A stretch of 64,000 nt of DNA from Spirochaetota bacterium. GTDB taxonomy: Bacteria; Spirochaetota; Brevinematia; Brevinematales; Brevinemataceae. Below, piece after piece: positions 25,277-34,577 of the stretch (the stretch's first letter is position 1; every line of letters starts with the position of its first letter). The stretch is taken from positions 110,401-174,400 of the forward strand of contig JAGUQW010000006.1 of assembly GCA_030154445.1 (NCBI GenBank). The letters are read 5' to 3'. The position numbers were made by a program, and so were the translations under genes. The notes under the pieces are model-generated. The model worked only from the letters and a program-made list of their open reading frames with translations. It ran no database searches and was not told the DNA's origin.

Positions 25277-25921
25277 TTATAAATGATTATTAGGGTTTGG
25301 TAAACCTGGTCTGATAGTCCCATTAGCTTCTACAGTAAATTGTTGTTGAGCTATGTTGAATAAAGGAAGATCATGTAAAGAATCTGAGTACATTTTGTCT
25401 ATCGTATATTTTTGATTTGGATAATGTGCTTCTATATATTTGTACAAACGAGATACTTTTTCTTCATTTTTACAATTTTTACCAATAATAGTGCTGGTAA
25501 CAGTGCTTTCTGTAGTACTAAAAATAGTTCCAATTAAAAAATCTATGGAGATTATATCCATAATAGGATATAGCATAATTTCAGCTGATGCAGATAGAAT
25601 ACCAATAATATAACCGTTTTTTTTATCTTGTTCTATTTGTTCGCAAGTATTAGGGAATAAATTATTTTTTTCTATAGCCCAAAAATCAGTAATAAAAGTT
25701 TCCCACTCTTCTTTTGTGAGTATAGATATAGGAGAAAAAAATATTTCTTTTAATCTATGTGTAGGAATGATTTTTAGAAAATAAAATGTAAATGATAATA
25801 CAATTTTTGGTATTTGTAAGAGAGTCTTAGGATGTTTTTTAAATAAATACTTTAGTACCACTATCCCTGTATCTTTTTTGTAGATAGTTTTATCAAAATC
25901 ATAAAGTGAAAGTTTTATCAT
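25277..25921 (-). CDS. HAD superfamily phosphatase (subfamily IB)
   Basis: A 214-residue enzyme with the HAD motifs LYDFDKT (residues 6-12, Asp nucleophile), ILSASAE (motif II), a lysine in the KNCKNEEK stretch and YSDSLHDLPLF (motif IV). It resembles phosphoserine-phosphatase-like IB members, with a helical cap between motifs I and II. Upstream ATGs at 25960 and 25933 add unconserved residues; AGGATG lies a suitable distance before the ATG at 25921, which starts near the conserved region. The substrate is not known. It leads into the topoisomerase gene. Confidence 0.75.
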   Translation of the reverse strand: MIKLSLYDFDKTIYKKDTGIVVLKYLFKKHPKTLLQIPKIVLSFTFYFLKIIPTHRLKEIFFSPISILTKEEWETFITDFWAIEKNNLFPNTCEQIEQDKKNGYIIGILSASAEIMLYPIMDIISIDFLIGTIFSTTESTVTSTIIGKNCKNEEKVSRLYKYIEAHYPNQKYTIDKMYSDSLHDLPLFNIAQQQFTVEANGTIRPGLPNPNNHL

Positions 25922-26131
25922 ATGAAATAACATCCTATTAAGATAGTTTTCTTTAATCATAGTATATGTTTTTTTTAATTTTTTTGCAAATTTATATAGT
26001 AATTCTTGGTATTATAATATATGAATATGATTTTTTTTATTTAAAATTTGAAATTTATAAATATATATGTTATTATATTTATGATATAATATATATATTT
26101 GTAATACATATAAATATATGATGGAGGAATT

Positions 26132-27637
26132 ATGTTTAAATATTTTGGAGTATTAACTTTATTGATATTCGCTGTTTCATGTGGAAACAACAATACTTTA
26201 GTAACTTATCAAATTGGTGGGAAAACTAAAAAAATAACATCTGGTCAATTGTTAAAAGATATAAGAAGTCTTTATCCACAAGTATCTGAGCAAGATATGG
26301 AAAATTTTTTAGGGAATCAAGATACCCTAAAATTAGTAGCGCATAGTCGTTTAGTAGAACCTGAAATTCTAACATTAGAATCTATGAAAATTTCTAATTT
26401 TATTGATAGTGCCGAATATCAAGAGAATATAGAGCAACAAAAAAAAATACTTCCTTATCAGTTGGCGTATCAAAAAGGTCAAAAAATAGTACAAAAAGAA
26501 CTACAAAGACAAAGTGTTGAAATAGCTGAAGTCTCTCGTATTATGTTTACAAATGGAGATCCTTTACAGATCGGAGAAGAGGTTGATGGTATATCAATGA
26601 TTTCTCTTTTAGAAGAATTAAAAAATAGTGAAACTATTTTGGAAGATATTCCTGTTATGGCTGAAAAATATTCTCAAGAACCTTTAGGTGCTCAAACAGG
26701 TGGATATCTTGGTAGTATTCAAAAAGGTCAGTTCAAATCATTAGATGAAACAGTCTTTACAAAAAAAGCAAAAGGTTTGTATCCTGAAATTGTTATAGCG
26801 AATGATGGTAGTTATATTGTTTTCATTCATACTTCTGTACAAAAAAAGAAAGTTTCAGAATTAGAAAAAGATGGCGGCATGGTTTCATTAGCGGCAATAG
26901 AAGCAAATTATATTATGGATAATTTTGAATATCTTTACACAGTTAATCCAGAAACTCCAGATATTTACACTTTTAATAAAAAAGAAATAGCTGTAACTGA
27001 TATTAAGGAAAATCAAAAACTCCTTAAGGTTTGGGGTAAAAGTTATACAGCAACACAACTTGCTCCTATTTTTGAAATTCTAGTAGGTAAATCTACTCAA
27101 GATTATACACCAGCTATAATATTACAAATACTTTCTGTTTCTCAACAACAACAGCCAGTGTCATCAATAGCTCAGCAGCTAGCGATTATGTTTAAAGGTT
27201 ATAGTGATAGTTTGAAAAACTCTAAAGAATATAAAGATATGTTAAAATCAAATCTAGATTCTATGAAATTAGAAAATGTTTATCAAATTATGTCTGTTGA
27301 GGTCTTTAAAGATATTTCGACGAATGTTACTGATTCAGAAATAAAAGAATTCTATAATAATCCTGAAAACAAACAAATCTTATCTTATGCACAAAATGGA
27401 ACTCCTGTTTATGCAACATTAGAAGAATCTAAAGAGAATATTAAGCAAGCTATACTTACTAGTAGATATACACTTGTTCAAAGTCAATTTAGAGAAAAAA
27501 TAGCTAATCAATACAGTATTGTTTGGAATGATTTGGAATTAGTTAAATTTATAGAGAGACTAAGAAAAGACTATGGGGTTTATATCAAAAAAAATTCTAG
27601 TAAACAAAATGAAGAAAATATGATGAATTTACAGTAA
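26132..27637 (+). CDS. parvulin-type peptidyl-prolyl isomerase lipoprotein
   Basis: A 501-residue lipoprotein: the N-terminal signal ends at FAVSCGNN, a good spirochaete lipobox. A PpiC/rotamase core lies at about 130-235, with SRIMFTNGDPL, MAEKYSQEPLGAQTGGYLGSIQKGQF and DGSYIVFIHTS. The flanking regions are helical and charged, like SurA/PrsA chaperones, so a role in folding envelope proteins in the periplasm is expected. AGGAGG-like RBS before the ATG. A long perfect palindrome follows the stop and separates it from rnr. Confidence 0.85.
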   Translation: MFKYFGVLTLLIFAVSCGNNNTLVTYQIGGKTKKITSGQLLKDIRSLYPQVSEQDMENFLGNQDTLKLVAHSRLVEPEILTLESMKISNFIDSAEYQENIEQQKKILPYQLAYQKGQKIVQKELQRQSVEIAEVSRIMFTNGDPLQIGEEVDGISMISLLEELKNSETILEDIPVMAEKYSQEPLGAQTGGYLGSIQKGQFKSLDETVFTKKAKGLYPEIVIANDGSYIVFIHTSVQKKKVSELEKDGGMVSLAAIEANYIMDNFEYLYTVNPETPDIYTFNKKEIAVTDIKENQKLLKVWGKSYTATQLAPIFEILVGKSTQDYTPAIILQILSVSQQQQPVSSIAQQLAIMFKGYSDSLKNSKEYKDMLKSNLDSMKLENVYQIMSVEVFKDISTNVTDSEIKEFYNNPENKQILSYAQNGTPVYATLEESKENIKQAILTSRYTLVQSQFREKIANQYSIVWNDLELVKFIERLRKDYGVYIKKNSSKQNEENMMNLQ

Positions 27638-27641
27638 ATAA

Positions 27642-27679
27642 TATAAAGTTAGCATAGAATATTCTATGCTAACTTTATA
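27642..27679. terminator. perfect 38-bp palindrome, probable bidirectional terminator or processing site
   Basis: TATAAAGTTAGCATAGAAT (27642-27660) is followed directly by its exact reverse complement (27661-27679). It lies 5 bp after the parvulin gene stop and 27 bp before rnr. It lacks a clean T-run. Confidence 0.6.
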
Positions 27680-27705
27680 TTTATACCAAATCAAGGGGAA
27701 ATTTT

Positions 27706-29457
27706 TTGAGAGATCAAGATATATTAGAGTACATTAATAAAAAAAGAAATGTAAGTTTTGCTATCATTTACAAAAAATTTGATATAGAAACACCGAAACA
27801 AAAAAAAGATATTAAAACTATTATTCAACAATTACAAGATCAAGGCAATGTATCTGTTGATGCTAAGACTCATCGTATTATAGCGATAGGAACAAAAACA
27901 TTACCGCGAACAAGTAGTTCTAAAGGTAAAACTTTTGAACGTAAAGATGATAGGCCTATTGTTCGTTATACAGATAACGCTGAAGAAGATTTGGCTTTAA
28001 TAAAAGAAAAATTTCAATTGCCTAATGATTTTAATGCCGATATTGAGCGTGAAGTTCATAATGAAATTTGGAATAATCAACATTCTATAGAAAAACATAG
28101 GCAAGACCTTAGAGATTTGTTTGTTGTTACTATTGATGGTGCAGATTCTAAAGATTTGGATGATGCTGTCAGTATTTCTAAATCATTTTTTGGTGGTTGG
28201 GAATTAGGCGTGCATATTGCTGATGTGTCACATTATGTTCCTCAGCATACAGCACTTGACAAAGAAGCATTGAGTAGAGCTAATAGTTATTATTTTATTA
28301 ATAAAGTAACACCGATGCTTCCACAAATGTTATCCAATGATCTATGTAGTTTAAATCCGAATGTAGAAAAAAAAGCTATGTCTGTTTTTATCAACTTTGA
28401 CAATCAAGGTAATGTTAAAAAATATAGATTTACTCCTTCTATTATTAAAACAAATTATCGTATGACTTATGATAGAGTTGAAGAAATGATGAAGGGTAGT
28501 CCTGATAAAGATGAAACTTTAGTTAAAAATATTGATTTGATGAGTCAATTATTTCGAATTCTGCATACAAGAAGAATGAAAAATGGTAGTGTTGATTTTA
28601 ATTTTAAAGAAAAAAAGATCATTCTTGATGACAATCAGTTGCCTACGAAAATTTATCAAAAAGATAGACTTGATTCAGAGCGTCTTATTGAAGAATTTAT
28701 GCTAGCAGCCAATCAAGCTACAGGAGAATTCTTAACAAAAAATGGTCCTGGTTTGTATAGAGTTCATGATTTACCACCTGTTGAAAAATATCAAAAACTT
28801 AAAAATTTTGCAGGTAAAAGAGGCTATAAATTACCTGATGTTCCTAAACCAAAAGATCTTCAATTATTTATAGACTCATTGGTTGATTCTCCAGTGCAAA
28901 TGAGTGGTGAAATACTCACCTTGCGTTCTATGGCTCAAGCTGTTTATCAGCAAGAAAATATAGGGCATTTTGGATTGGGCTTCACTTTGTATGCTCATTT
29001 TACTTCTCCTATTAGGCGGTATGCCGATCTTGTTGTTCATCGTTTAATTAAATATTATTTGTTTAAAAATGAATTTGATAAAATACCTTATACAAAAGAA
29101 GAATTAGATAACATTGCTACTCATATTTCTGCTCAAGAACGAATAGCAATGGAAGCTGAAAGAGATCTATGTAAAATCAAGTCTGTTCGTTATATGAAAC
29201 CTTTTGAAGGAGAAACTATTAAAGGAACAGTTAGCTCTATAGCTAATTTTGGACTTTTTGTAGAAGATCCAACTTCTGGTGTAGAAGCAATGATACGTTA
29301 TTCTGATATGAAAGAATATATTAATTTTAATGAAGAAGAGTTGATCGCGTATAATAGATCAAAAACAAAAATTTATAAAATAGGAATGCCTATAACTATT
29401 CGTATCGTACGAGTAAATGTAGAAAGAGGATTTATAGACGCAGAAGAAATTTTATAA
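27706..29457 (+). CDS. rnr: ribonuclease R
   Basis: A 583-residue 3'-5' exoribonuclease. An N-terminal winged-helix region (about 1-60) is followed by a basic linker, the RNB domain with VTIDGADSKDLDDAVSI (about 140-156, metal-binding aspartates) and the SPIRRYADLVVHR motif. An S1 RNA-binding domain closes it (about 500-583, GTVSSIANFGLFVE). It is shorter than E. coli RNase R (about 810) because the N-terminal cold-shock part and basic tail are reduced. Start is a TTG at 27706 with AAGGGG upstream. It degrades structured RNA. Confidence 0.92.
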   Translation: MRDQDILEYINKKRNVSFAIIYKKFDIETPKQKKDIKTIIQQLQDQGNVSVDAKTHRIIAIGTKTLPRTSSSKGKTFERKDDRPIVRYTDNAEEDLALIKEKFQLPNDFNADIEREVHNEIWNNQHSIEKHRQDLRDLFVVTIDGADSKDLDDAVSISKSFFGGWELGVHIADVSHYVPQHTALDKEALSRANSYYFINKVTPMLPQMLSNDLCSLNPNVEKKAMSVFINFDNQGNVKKYRFTPSIIKTNYRMTYDRVEEMMKGSPDKDETLVKNIDLMSQLFRILHTRRMKNGSVDFNFKEKKIILDDNQLPTKIYQKDRLDSERLIEEFMLAANQATGEFLTKNGPGLYRVHDLPPVEKYQKLKNFAGKRGYKLPDVPKPKDLQLFIDSLVDSPVQMSGEILTLRSMAQAVYQQENIGHFGLGFTLYAHFTSPIRRYADLVVHRLIKYYLFKNEFDKIPYTKEELDNIATHISAQERIAMEAERDLCKIKSVRYMKPFEGETIKGTVSSIANFGLFVEDPTSGVEAMIRYSDMKEYINFNEEELIAYNRSKTKIYKIGMPITIRIVRVNVERGFIDAEEIL

Positions 29458-29490
29458 AAATTTATTTGTAAAAAATATAAAGAGGTTAAT

Positions 29491-30468
29491 ATGTTAATAC
29501 ATCCAGCTATTCCCGTAGAACTTTTCAGTATAGGTCCCATAAGTATTCGTTGGTATAGCCTTATGTATATTATTGGTTTTATGTTTTTCTTTGGGTGGAC
29601 TAAGTATGAAATCTCAAAAGATCGTTTGTTTATTTCAAAAAGTAATAAATTAACAGATTCTATCGAATTGTTAAGTGATCAATTATTTTATATGATGTTA
29701 GGATTAATTTTGGGCGGTCGTTTGGGCTATGTTTTTCTTTATAATCCTAGATATTATTTTTTAGAAGATCCATTAGCTATTTTTAGACCTTGGGAAGGTG
29801 GCATGAGTTTTCATGGTGCTTTTATGGGGACTTATCTTGGTGCAATGCTAGGTATGTACTTGTTCCGCAATCGAAGACGAGATTTTACTTTATTAGATTT
29901 GTCTGATATTGTGTTAACATCAGTTCCTTTTGGTCTTGCTAGTGGTCGTTTTGGAAACTTTATTAATGGTGAACTTTATGGGCGTCCTACTGATGTTGCT
30001 TGGCGAATGTTATTTCCTAGAAGACAAGAGTTAGGTCATACAGGTGGAGCGTTACTACCTATAGAACAAGTACAAACTATTATTGATTCTACCAAAATGA
30101 TCTTAGAAAAAAATGTTACAGAATTTATTATAGGTGGTCAAACATTTGTACAAATTCCGCGTCACCCTTCTCAATTATATCATATGTTTTTGGAAGGTAT
30201 AATGACTCTTATTATTCAAATGTTCTTATATTACAAAGTCCCTGCTGCTAAATACAGAGGATTTCTCACAGGATCATTTTTGATTTCTTATAGTTGTTCT
30301 CGTATTTTTACAGAATTTTTCAGAGAACCAGATTCTCAAATAGGATTTTTGTTTGGAGAATGGTTGACAGCGGGTATGATATACTCTGTTCCAATGTTTA
30401 TTATTGGTATAGGATTAATACGATATAGTTTGATTACAAAACAAAACAATATTATTAGAGTAAAATAA
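29491..30468 (+). CDS. lgt: prolipoprotein diacylglyceryl transferase
   Basis: A 325-residue inner-membrane enzyme that attaches diacylglycerol to the lipobox cysteine of prolipoproteins. Motifs: HPAIPVELFSIGPISIRWY at the N-terminus, GGRLGYVFLYN, GGMSFHGAFMG (His near 109), and the Lgt signature GRFGNFINGELYGRPTD. About seven spans. It fits the large number of lipoproteins here. Its stop overlaps the ATG of mutL by 1 bp, and it lies 33 bp after rnr. Confidence 0.95.
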   Translation: MLIHPAIPVELFSIGPISIRWYSLMYIIGFMFFFGWTKYEISKDRLFISKSNKLTDSIELLSDQLFYMMLGLILGGRLGYVFLYNPRYYFLEDPLAIFRPWEGGMSFHGAFMGTYLGAMLGMYLFRNRRRDFTLLDLSDIVLTSVPFGLASGRFGNFINGELYGRPTDVAWRMLFPRRQELGHTGGALLPIEQVQTIIDSTKMILEKNVTEFIIGGQTFVQIPRHPSQLYHMFLEGIMTLIIQMFLYYKVPAAKYRGFLTGSFLISYSCSRIFTEFFREPDSQIGFLFGEWLTAGMIYSVPMFIIGIGLIRYSLITKQNNIIRVK

Positions 30469-32255
30469 TGTCGTCTAAAATTACTATTTTAGATTCGGCA
30501 ACAGCTATGAAAATCGCAGCGGGAGAGGTCATTGAAAAGCCTGCTTCCGCTGTTCGTGAATTACTGGATAACGCTATTGATGCAGAAGCAACATGGATAT
30601 CTATAGAAGTAGAGCAAGGTGGAAAAGAATTTATTTCTGTACAAGATAATGGACTTGGAATGTCAGAAGATGATTTACAAAAAGCATATCTTAATCATGC
30701 TACTAGTAAAATACACAATTTTGATGATCTTGTTCGATTAAAAACATTTGGGTTTCGAGGAGAAGCTTTGGCTAGTTTGGCTGAAATAGCTCAATTAACG
30801 ATAGCTTCTCGTGAACAAGAAAAGGATTTTGGGTCAGAATTAACAATTACTTTTGGAAAAAGGGGTTTGTTATCTCCTAAAGGAATGAATCAAGGAACTA
30901 AAATTTCGATCACAAATTTTTTTCAAAATGTTCCAGCTCGTTTAAAATTTTTAAGTACAGATACTTCTGAATATAGAGCAATTATTCAAGAGATGATCAA
31001 AAAAGCTTTGGCAAAACCTCAAACATCTTTTGAGTTGTCCCATAATGGTGAAAAAAAATATCAGCTTAATACGAGTCTTGATTTATATGATAGAATAGTA
31101 GATTTGTTTCCAGAATTAAAAGATGTGTTACAAGCATTTATTTATGAAGAAAAAGGAATTAAAGTTTATGGATTTCTATCGCATCCTTCTTGGTATAAAG
31201 CAACAAGAAGTTATCAATACTTATTTGTTAATGGACGCGTTATAGAATGGATGGCTTTTCGTCAACAAATAAATATTGCTTATAACAATCTTCTTCCACC
31301 ATCAAAATTTCCTGCAGTATTTTGTTATATAGAAATTAATACAGAGTTAATTGATTTTAATGTACATCCACAAAAAAAAGAAATTCGTTTTGATAATGAA
31401 AAACTCGTTGCAGATATAGTAAGACGAGCAATACGAAGAGGTGTAGAGAAGTCGGATTTTGTTTTAGATGCTTCTCAGCAAGAAGAAATCACACAAGAGA
31501 GATCAAAATCTATCGTGCAATATTCTTCTAATAAGAATATGTCTTCAAATTATTTTGGATCTACTCCACTATATTCTTCAAAAAATAATATATCACATAC
31601 TACTTCTAAAGATAGAATTAATTCTCCTTTGCACAGTGATCAAATACAAGAGTTATTTGAAAAAAAAGAAATGAACGCTTATGATATTATAATATCAGCT
31701 CGTTATGTGGGTACTATTTTTAATACTTTTCTTATTTTTGAATATCAAAATTTTTTATATTTAATAGATTTTCATGCCTTACATGAAAGAATACGCTATG
31801 AAAATATATTAAATCAATATAACAAAACTATTCCTAGCCAATATATTATTCCTATTATTTTTGAAGTGGCCACACATGAAGCTGTAATTTTTGAAAAGAT
31901 AGAATACAAATTAATTCAATTAGGATTTCAAATATCACAAATTAGTGAATCTAGTTTTTCTGTAGAGGGAATTCCTAATGTTCTCAGTGTAGGAAATGCA
32001 GAAACAGTATTAAGAGAATTGTTTGTAGAAGATCTCTCTATCCAAGATTCTCACCGTTGGGATTCTCTTTGTAAAATGATTGCTTGTAAGGGATCTGCTC
32101 GTTCTGGTGATACACTTTCTTGCGATGAGATTCAAGTATTACTCGAAGAATGGAAAAATTGTGAAAATCCTCAATCCTGTCCCCATGGAAGACCTATTGT
32201 TGTTCCTATGAGTAGAGGATTTTTTGACAAAGAATTTAAAAGAACAGGATTTTAA
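30468..32255 (+). CDS. mutL: DNA mismatch repair protein MutL (endonuclease type)
   Basis: A 595-residue mismatch-repair protein. N-terminal GHKL ATPase: ELLDNAIDA, DNGLGMS, TFGFRGEALASL; then the NVHPQKKEIRF end of the transducer. The C-terminal domain has DFHALHERIRYE (from about residue 434), matching the metal-dependent endonuclease motif DQHA(x)2E(x)4E. ACKGSAR and CPHGRPI (about 572) complete the site. This is the nicking type found in bacteria without MutH. The linker (about 340-395) is serine-rich. It overlaps lgt by 1 bp. Confidence 0.95.
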   Translation: MSSKITILDSATAMKIAAGEVIEKPASAVRELLDNAIDAEATWISIEVEQGGKEFISVQDNGLGMSEDDLQKAYLNHATSKIHNFDDLVRLKTFGFRGEALASLAEIAQLTIASREQEKDFGSELTITFGKRGLLSPKGMNQGTKISITNFFQNVPARLKFLSTDTSEYRAIIQEMIKKALAKPQTSFELSHNGEKKYQLNTSLDLYDRIVDLFPELKDVLQAFIYEEKGIKVYGFLSHPSWYKATRSYQYLFVNGRVIEWMAFRQQINIAYNNLLPPSKFPAVFCYIEINTELIDFNVHPQKKEIRFDNEKLVADIVRRAIRRGVEKSDFVLDASQQEEITQERSKSIVQYSSNKNMSSNYFGSTPLYSSKNNISHTTSKDRINSPLHSDQIQELFEKKEMNAYDIIISARYVGTIFNTFLIFEYQNFLYLIDFHALHERIRYENILNQYNKTIPSQYIIPIIFEVATHEAVIFEKIEYKLIQLGFQISQISESSFSVEGIPNVLSVGNAETVLRELFVEDLSIQDSHRWDSLCKMIACKGSARSGDTLSCDEIQVLLEEWKNCENPQSCPHGRPIVVPMSRGFFDKEFKRTGF

Positions 32256-32264
32256 GAGGTATTT

Positions 32265-32819
32265 ATGAAAAAATTTAGTATTATATTATTATTATTAGTA
32301 ACAGCTTGTTCTCCTAAAAAAATAGATCAAACACCAGTTCAACAAATTATTCTTGAATTGGATAGACCAAGAATGGAAGTAATTATTAAATTGATGCCAA
32401 ATATTTTAAGAAAATCGGAAGAGTTCAAACAACAAGCTAATACTTCAAAAGTAACTACTGTAGAATATAATCGAAAATTTTATCAATATTTGTTTGAAGA
32501 TCAAGATTTTGCAATGAAATTAAACGATGCTGGATTTAAAGATACTTTAGATTATGAAAATTTTTATACAATAATGATAGAAATGTATGTTTTATTGTTG
32601 AAACAACCAGAAGTGCTGGATACAGCTGTAGTAAGCATCCCATCTTATAATAAAGAAGTAACCTCTTTATTGCTTAAAAAAGCTCAAGAACCTAATAATC
32701 AACGCTTGGTAGAAACATTAAATAAACTTCAATATGAATTAACAGTATATAAAAATCTTGTTTTAGTCAATGCTTTTATGGGAGAATTGAATTCATTAAA
32801 TAAAAAAGATGACAAATAA
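32265..32819 (+). CDS. hypothetical lipoprotein
   Basis: A 184-residue protein with a short signal ending in LVTACSPK, a standard lipobox, so it is probably lipidated by the Lgt encoded upstream. The mature part is helical and charged with no family I recognise. It begins 9 bp after mutL with an AGAGG site, and its end overlaps the next ORF by 11 bp. Cellular site: envelope. Function unknown. Confidence 0.75.
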   Translation: MKKFSIILLLLVTACSPKKIDQTPVQQIILELDRPRMEVIIKLMPNILRKSEEFKQQANTSKVTTVEYNRKFYQYLFEDQDFAMKLNDAGFKDTLDYENFYTIMIEMYVLLLKQPEVLDTAVVSIPSYNKEVTSLLLKKAQEPNNQRLVETLNKLQYELTVYKNLVLVNAFMGELNSLNKKDDK

Positions 32820-33303
32820 ATATTTACAAAGTATTAGAGAGTATATTTTTGCAATTATTTGTGCTATTTTATTTTCTATTACTATTCCTACTGATTCTAT
32901 ACAAAGTATACAAAATATCTTTGTATACTTCTTATCTCTAATTCCACTAACAACTCCTAGCTTGTTGTTAGTTAATTTAGGGACAATGATTTTGATTTTG
33001 ATTTGTGGATTAAAATATATAGAAAGTGTTTCTTTTTTTATTGTACTGAATGGTGTTGCTTTTGGAATTATCTTAGCTATGTATAAATCAACGATATTAA
33101 CTTTTATTAGTTTAGTATTTCCTCATTCGATATTTGAGACAAGTTTAATGATTATTTACTGTTCACAAGTAAAATTTCTTTCTAAAGCCTACAAACAAAA
33201 AGATTACCAACAAATTAAATATTCTTGGCGAATAATATTTTTTGTCTGTATACCATTATGGTTAATTTCTAGTATTTTAGAAGGATCTTCTGTTATCAAA
33301 TAA
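32809..33303 (+). CDS. hypothetical membrane protein
   Basis: A 164-residue hydrophobic protein with about four membrane spans and a short charged segment near residues 125-138. No family is recognised. It starts with an ATG inside the last codons of the lipoprotein gene (11-bp overlap), so translational coupling is likely. alr follows 21 bp downstream. The conserved-looking tight operon suggests both unknown genes are real. Confidence 0.65.
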   Translation: MTNKYLQSIREYIFAIICAILFSITIPTDSIQSIQNIFVYFLSLIPLTTPSLLLVNLGTMILILICGLKYIESVSFFIVLNGVAFGIILAMYKSTILTFISLVFPHSIFETSLMIIYCSQVKFLSKAYKQKDYQQIKYSWRIIFFVCIPLWLISSILEGSSVIK

Positions 33304-33324
33304 TAATTTTATAATGAGGATAAG

Positions 33325-34425
33325 ATGTTTCTCAAAGCAACTCGAGCTGAAATAAATTCTAAAGCATTCATTTCTAATTTAAATATTTTTCGTCAAAAAA
33401 TTGGTTCTAAAAAATTATGTCTCGCTGTGAAGGCCAATGCTTATGGTCATGGATTATTACCAATAGCAATATTAGCACAGGATAACAAGGTAGATATGCT
33501 TGCTGTAGCTAGAGTCGATGAAGGAATTATTCTTCGTCGTGGTGGAATAACGATACCTATTTTAGTATTATCACCTTTTATCAAACAAGAGTTAAAGTTT
33601 ATTTTTCAATACAAACTTACTCCTATGTTAACACATTTAGATTATTTGGAAGATATAAAAAATTTTTCATTACAATACAAATATCCTTTATCTATACATA
33701 TAAAAATTAATACAGGAATGAATAGAGTTGGTTTTTCGACAGTAGCCATTAAACAACAATTAGAACCTTTGTTAAATAATCCATCAATTAGTATTACTGG
33801 AATAGGATCACATTTTGCTTATGCTGATGAAAAAACAGAACTAGCTATTCAAAAAACAAAAGAACAAATAGAAATGTTCAAAATAGCTATTGACGAAATT
33901 AGTGATTTTTTAGATAGTGATGTTATTATTCATATAGCAAATACGGCGGCAACAATTAATCATATAGAATCGCATTATAATATGGTTAGGATAGGAATAG
34001 GGGCTTATGGTTATTCTTTGGATCAAGATTTGGGATTGATCCCCATTCTTAATTTTAAATCAAAAGTAGTTTATTCTCAAAAAATTACTAAAGGAGAATC
34101 TGTATCTTATAATGGAACATGGGTAGCCACTAAAGATACGAATATAGCCTTATTACCTATAGGATACGGAGATGGTTATCCGAGATCTTTATCAAACAAA
34201 GCTCATGTCAAAGTAGGCACACAATATTTTCCTGTTATTGGAAATATCTGTATGGATATGATGATTATAGATACAGGAGAGGAACTTATTCCTATAGAAA
34301 CAGATGTTTTGATTATGGGTAATGACGCATTATTAAATGCAGAACAATTAGCAACACAAATAGGTAGTATTTCTTATGAAATGTTGACATCTATTAATGA
34401 AAGAGTTCCTAGAATTTATATATAA
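33325..34425 (+). CDS. alr: alanine racemase
   Basis: A 366-residue PLP enzyme that interconverts L- and D-alanine for peptidoglycan. The PLP lysine is in LAVKANAYGHG (about Lys37), the second catalytic residue is the Tyr of SVSYNGTW (about 257), and RIGIGAYGYS and IGNICMDMMIID are family marks. A GAGGATAAG RBS precedes the ATG. It ends the rnr-lgt-mutL-alr run and is followed by a terminator. murF, its pathway relative, is at 46635. Confidence 0.95.
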   Translation: MFLKATRAEINSKAFISNLNIFRQKIGSKKLCLAVKANAYGHGLLPIAILAQDNKVDMLAVARVDEGIILRRGGITIPILVLSPFIKQELKFIFQYKLTPMLTHLDYLEDIKNFSLQYKYPLSIHIKINTGMNRVGFSTVAIKQQLEPLLNNPSISITGIGSHFAYADEKTELAIQKTKEQIEMFKIAIDEISDFLDSDVIIHIANTAATINHIESHYNMVRIGIGAYGYSLDQDLGLIPILNFKSKVVYSQKITKGESVSYNGTWVATKDTNIALLPIGYGDGYPRSLSNKAHVKVGTQYFPVIGNICMDMMIIDTGEELIPIETDVLIMGNDALLNAEQLATQIGSISYEMLTSINERVPRIYI

Positions 34426-34445
34426 AAAATAATATTATACAAAAC

Positions 34446-34475
34446 AAAAATACCCCTAATAATAGGGGTTTTTTT
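34446..34475 (+). terminator. intrinsic terminator after alr
   Basis: ACCCCT / AGGGGT stem followed by seven or more T, 20 bp after the stop. Confidence 0.82.
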
Positions 34476-34577
34476 GTTGCTTTGAAAGGCTTTAGCCTAA
34501 CTCACTACCGGAACGTCTTTCATTTATATTGTCGACTATTACTGTATCAAAACTGAAATGAAAAGAGCAAATTTTAT

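Noticed and set aside
34481..34577. Slightly GC-richer stretch with GGCTTTAGCC after alr, possibly an RNA gene
   Set aside because: I could not fold it into a known tRNA or riboswitch, and no promoter or terminator pair frames it.
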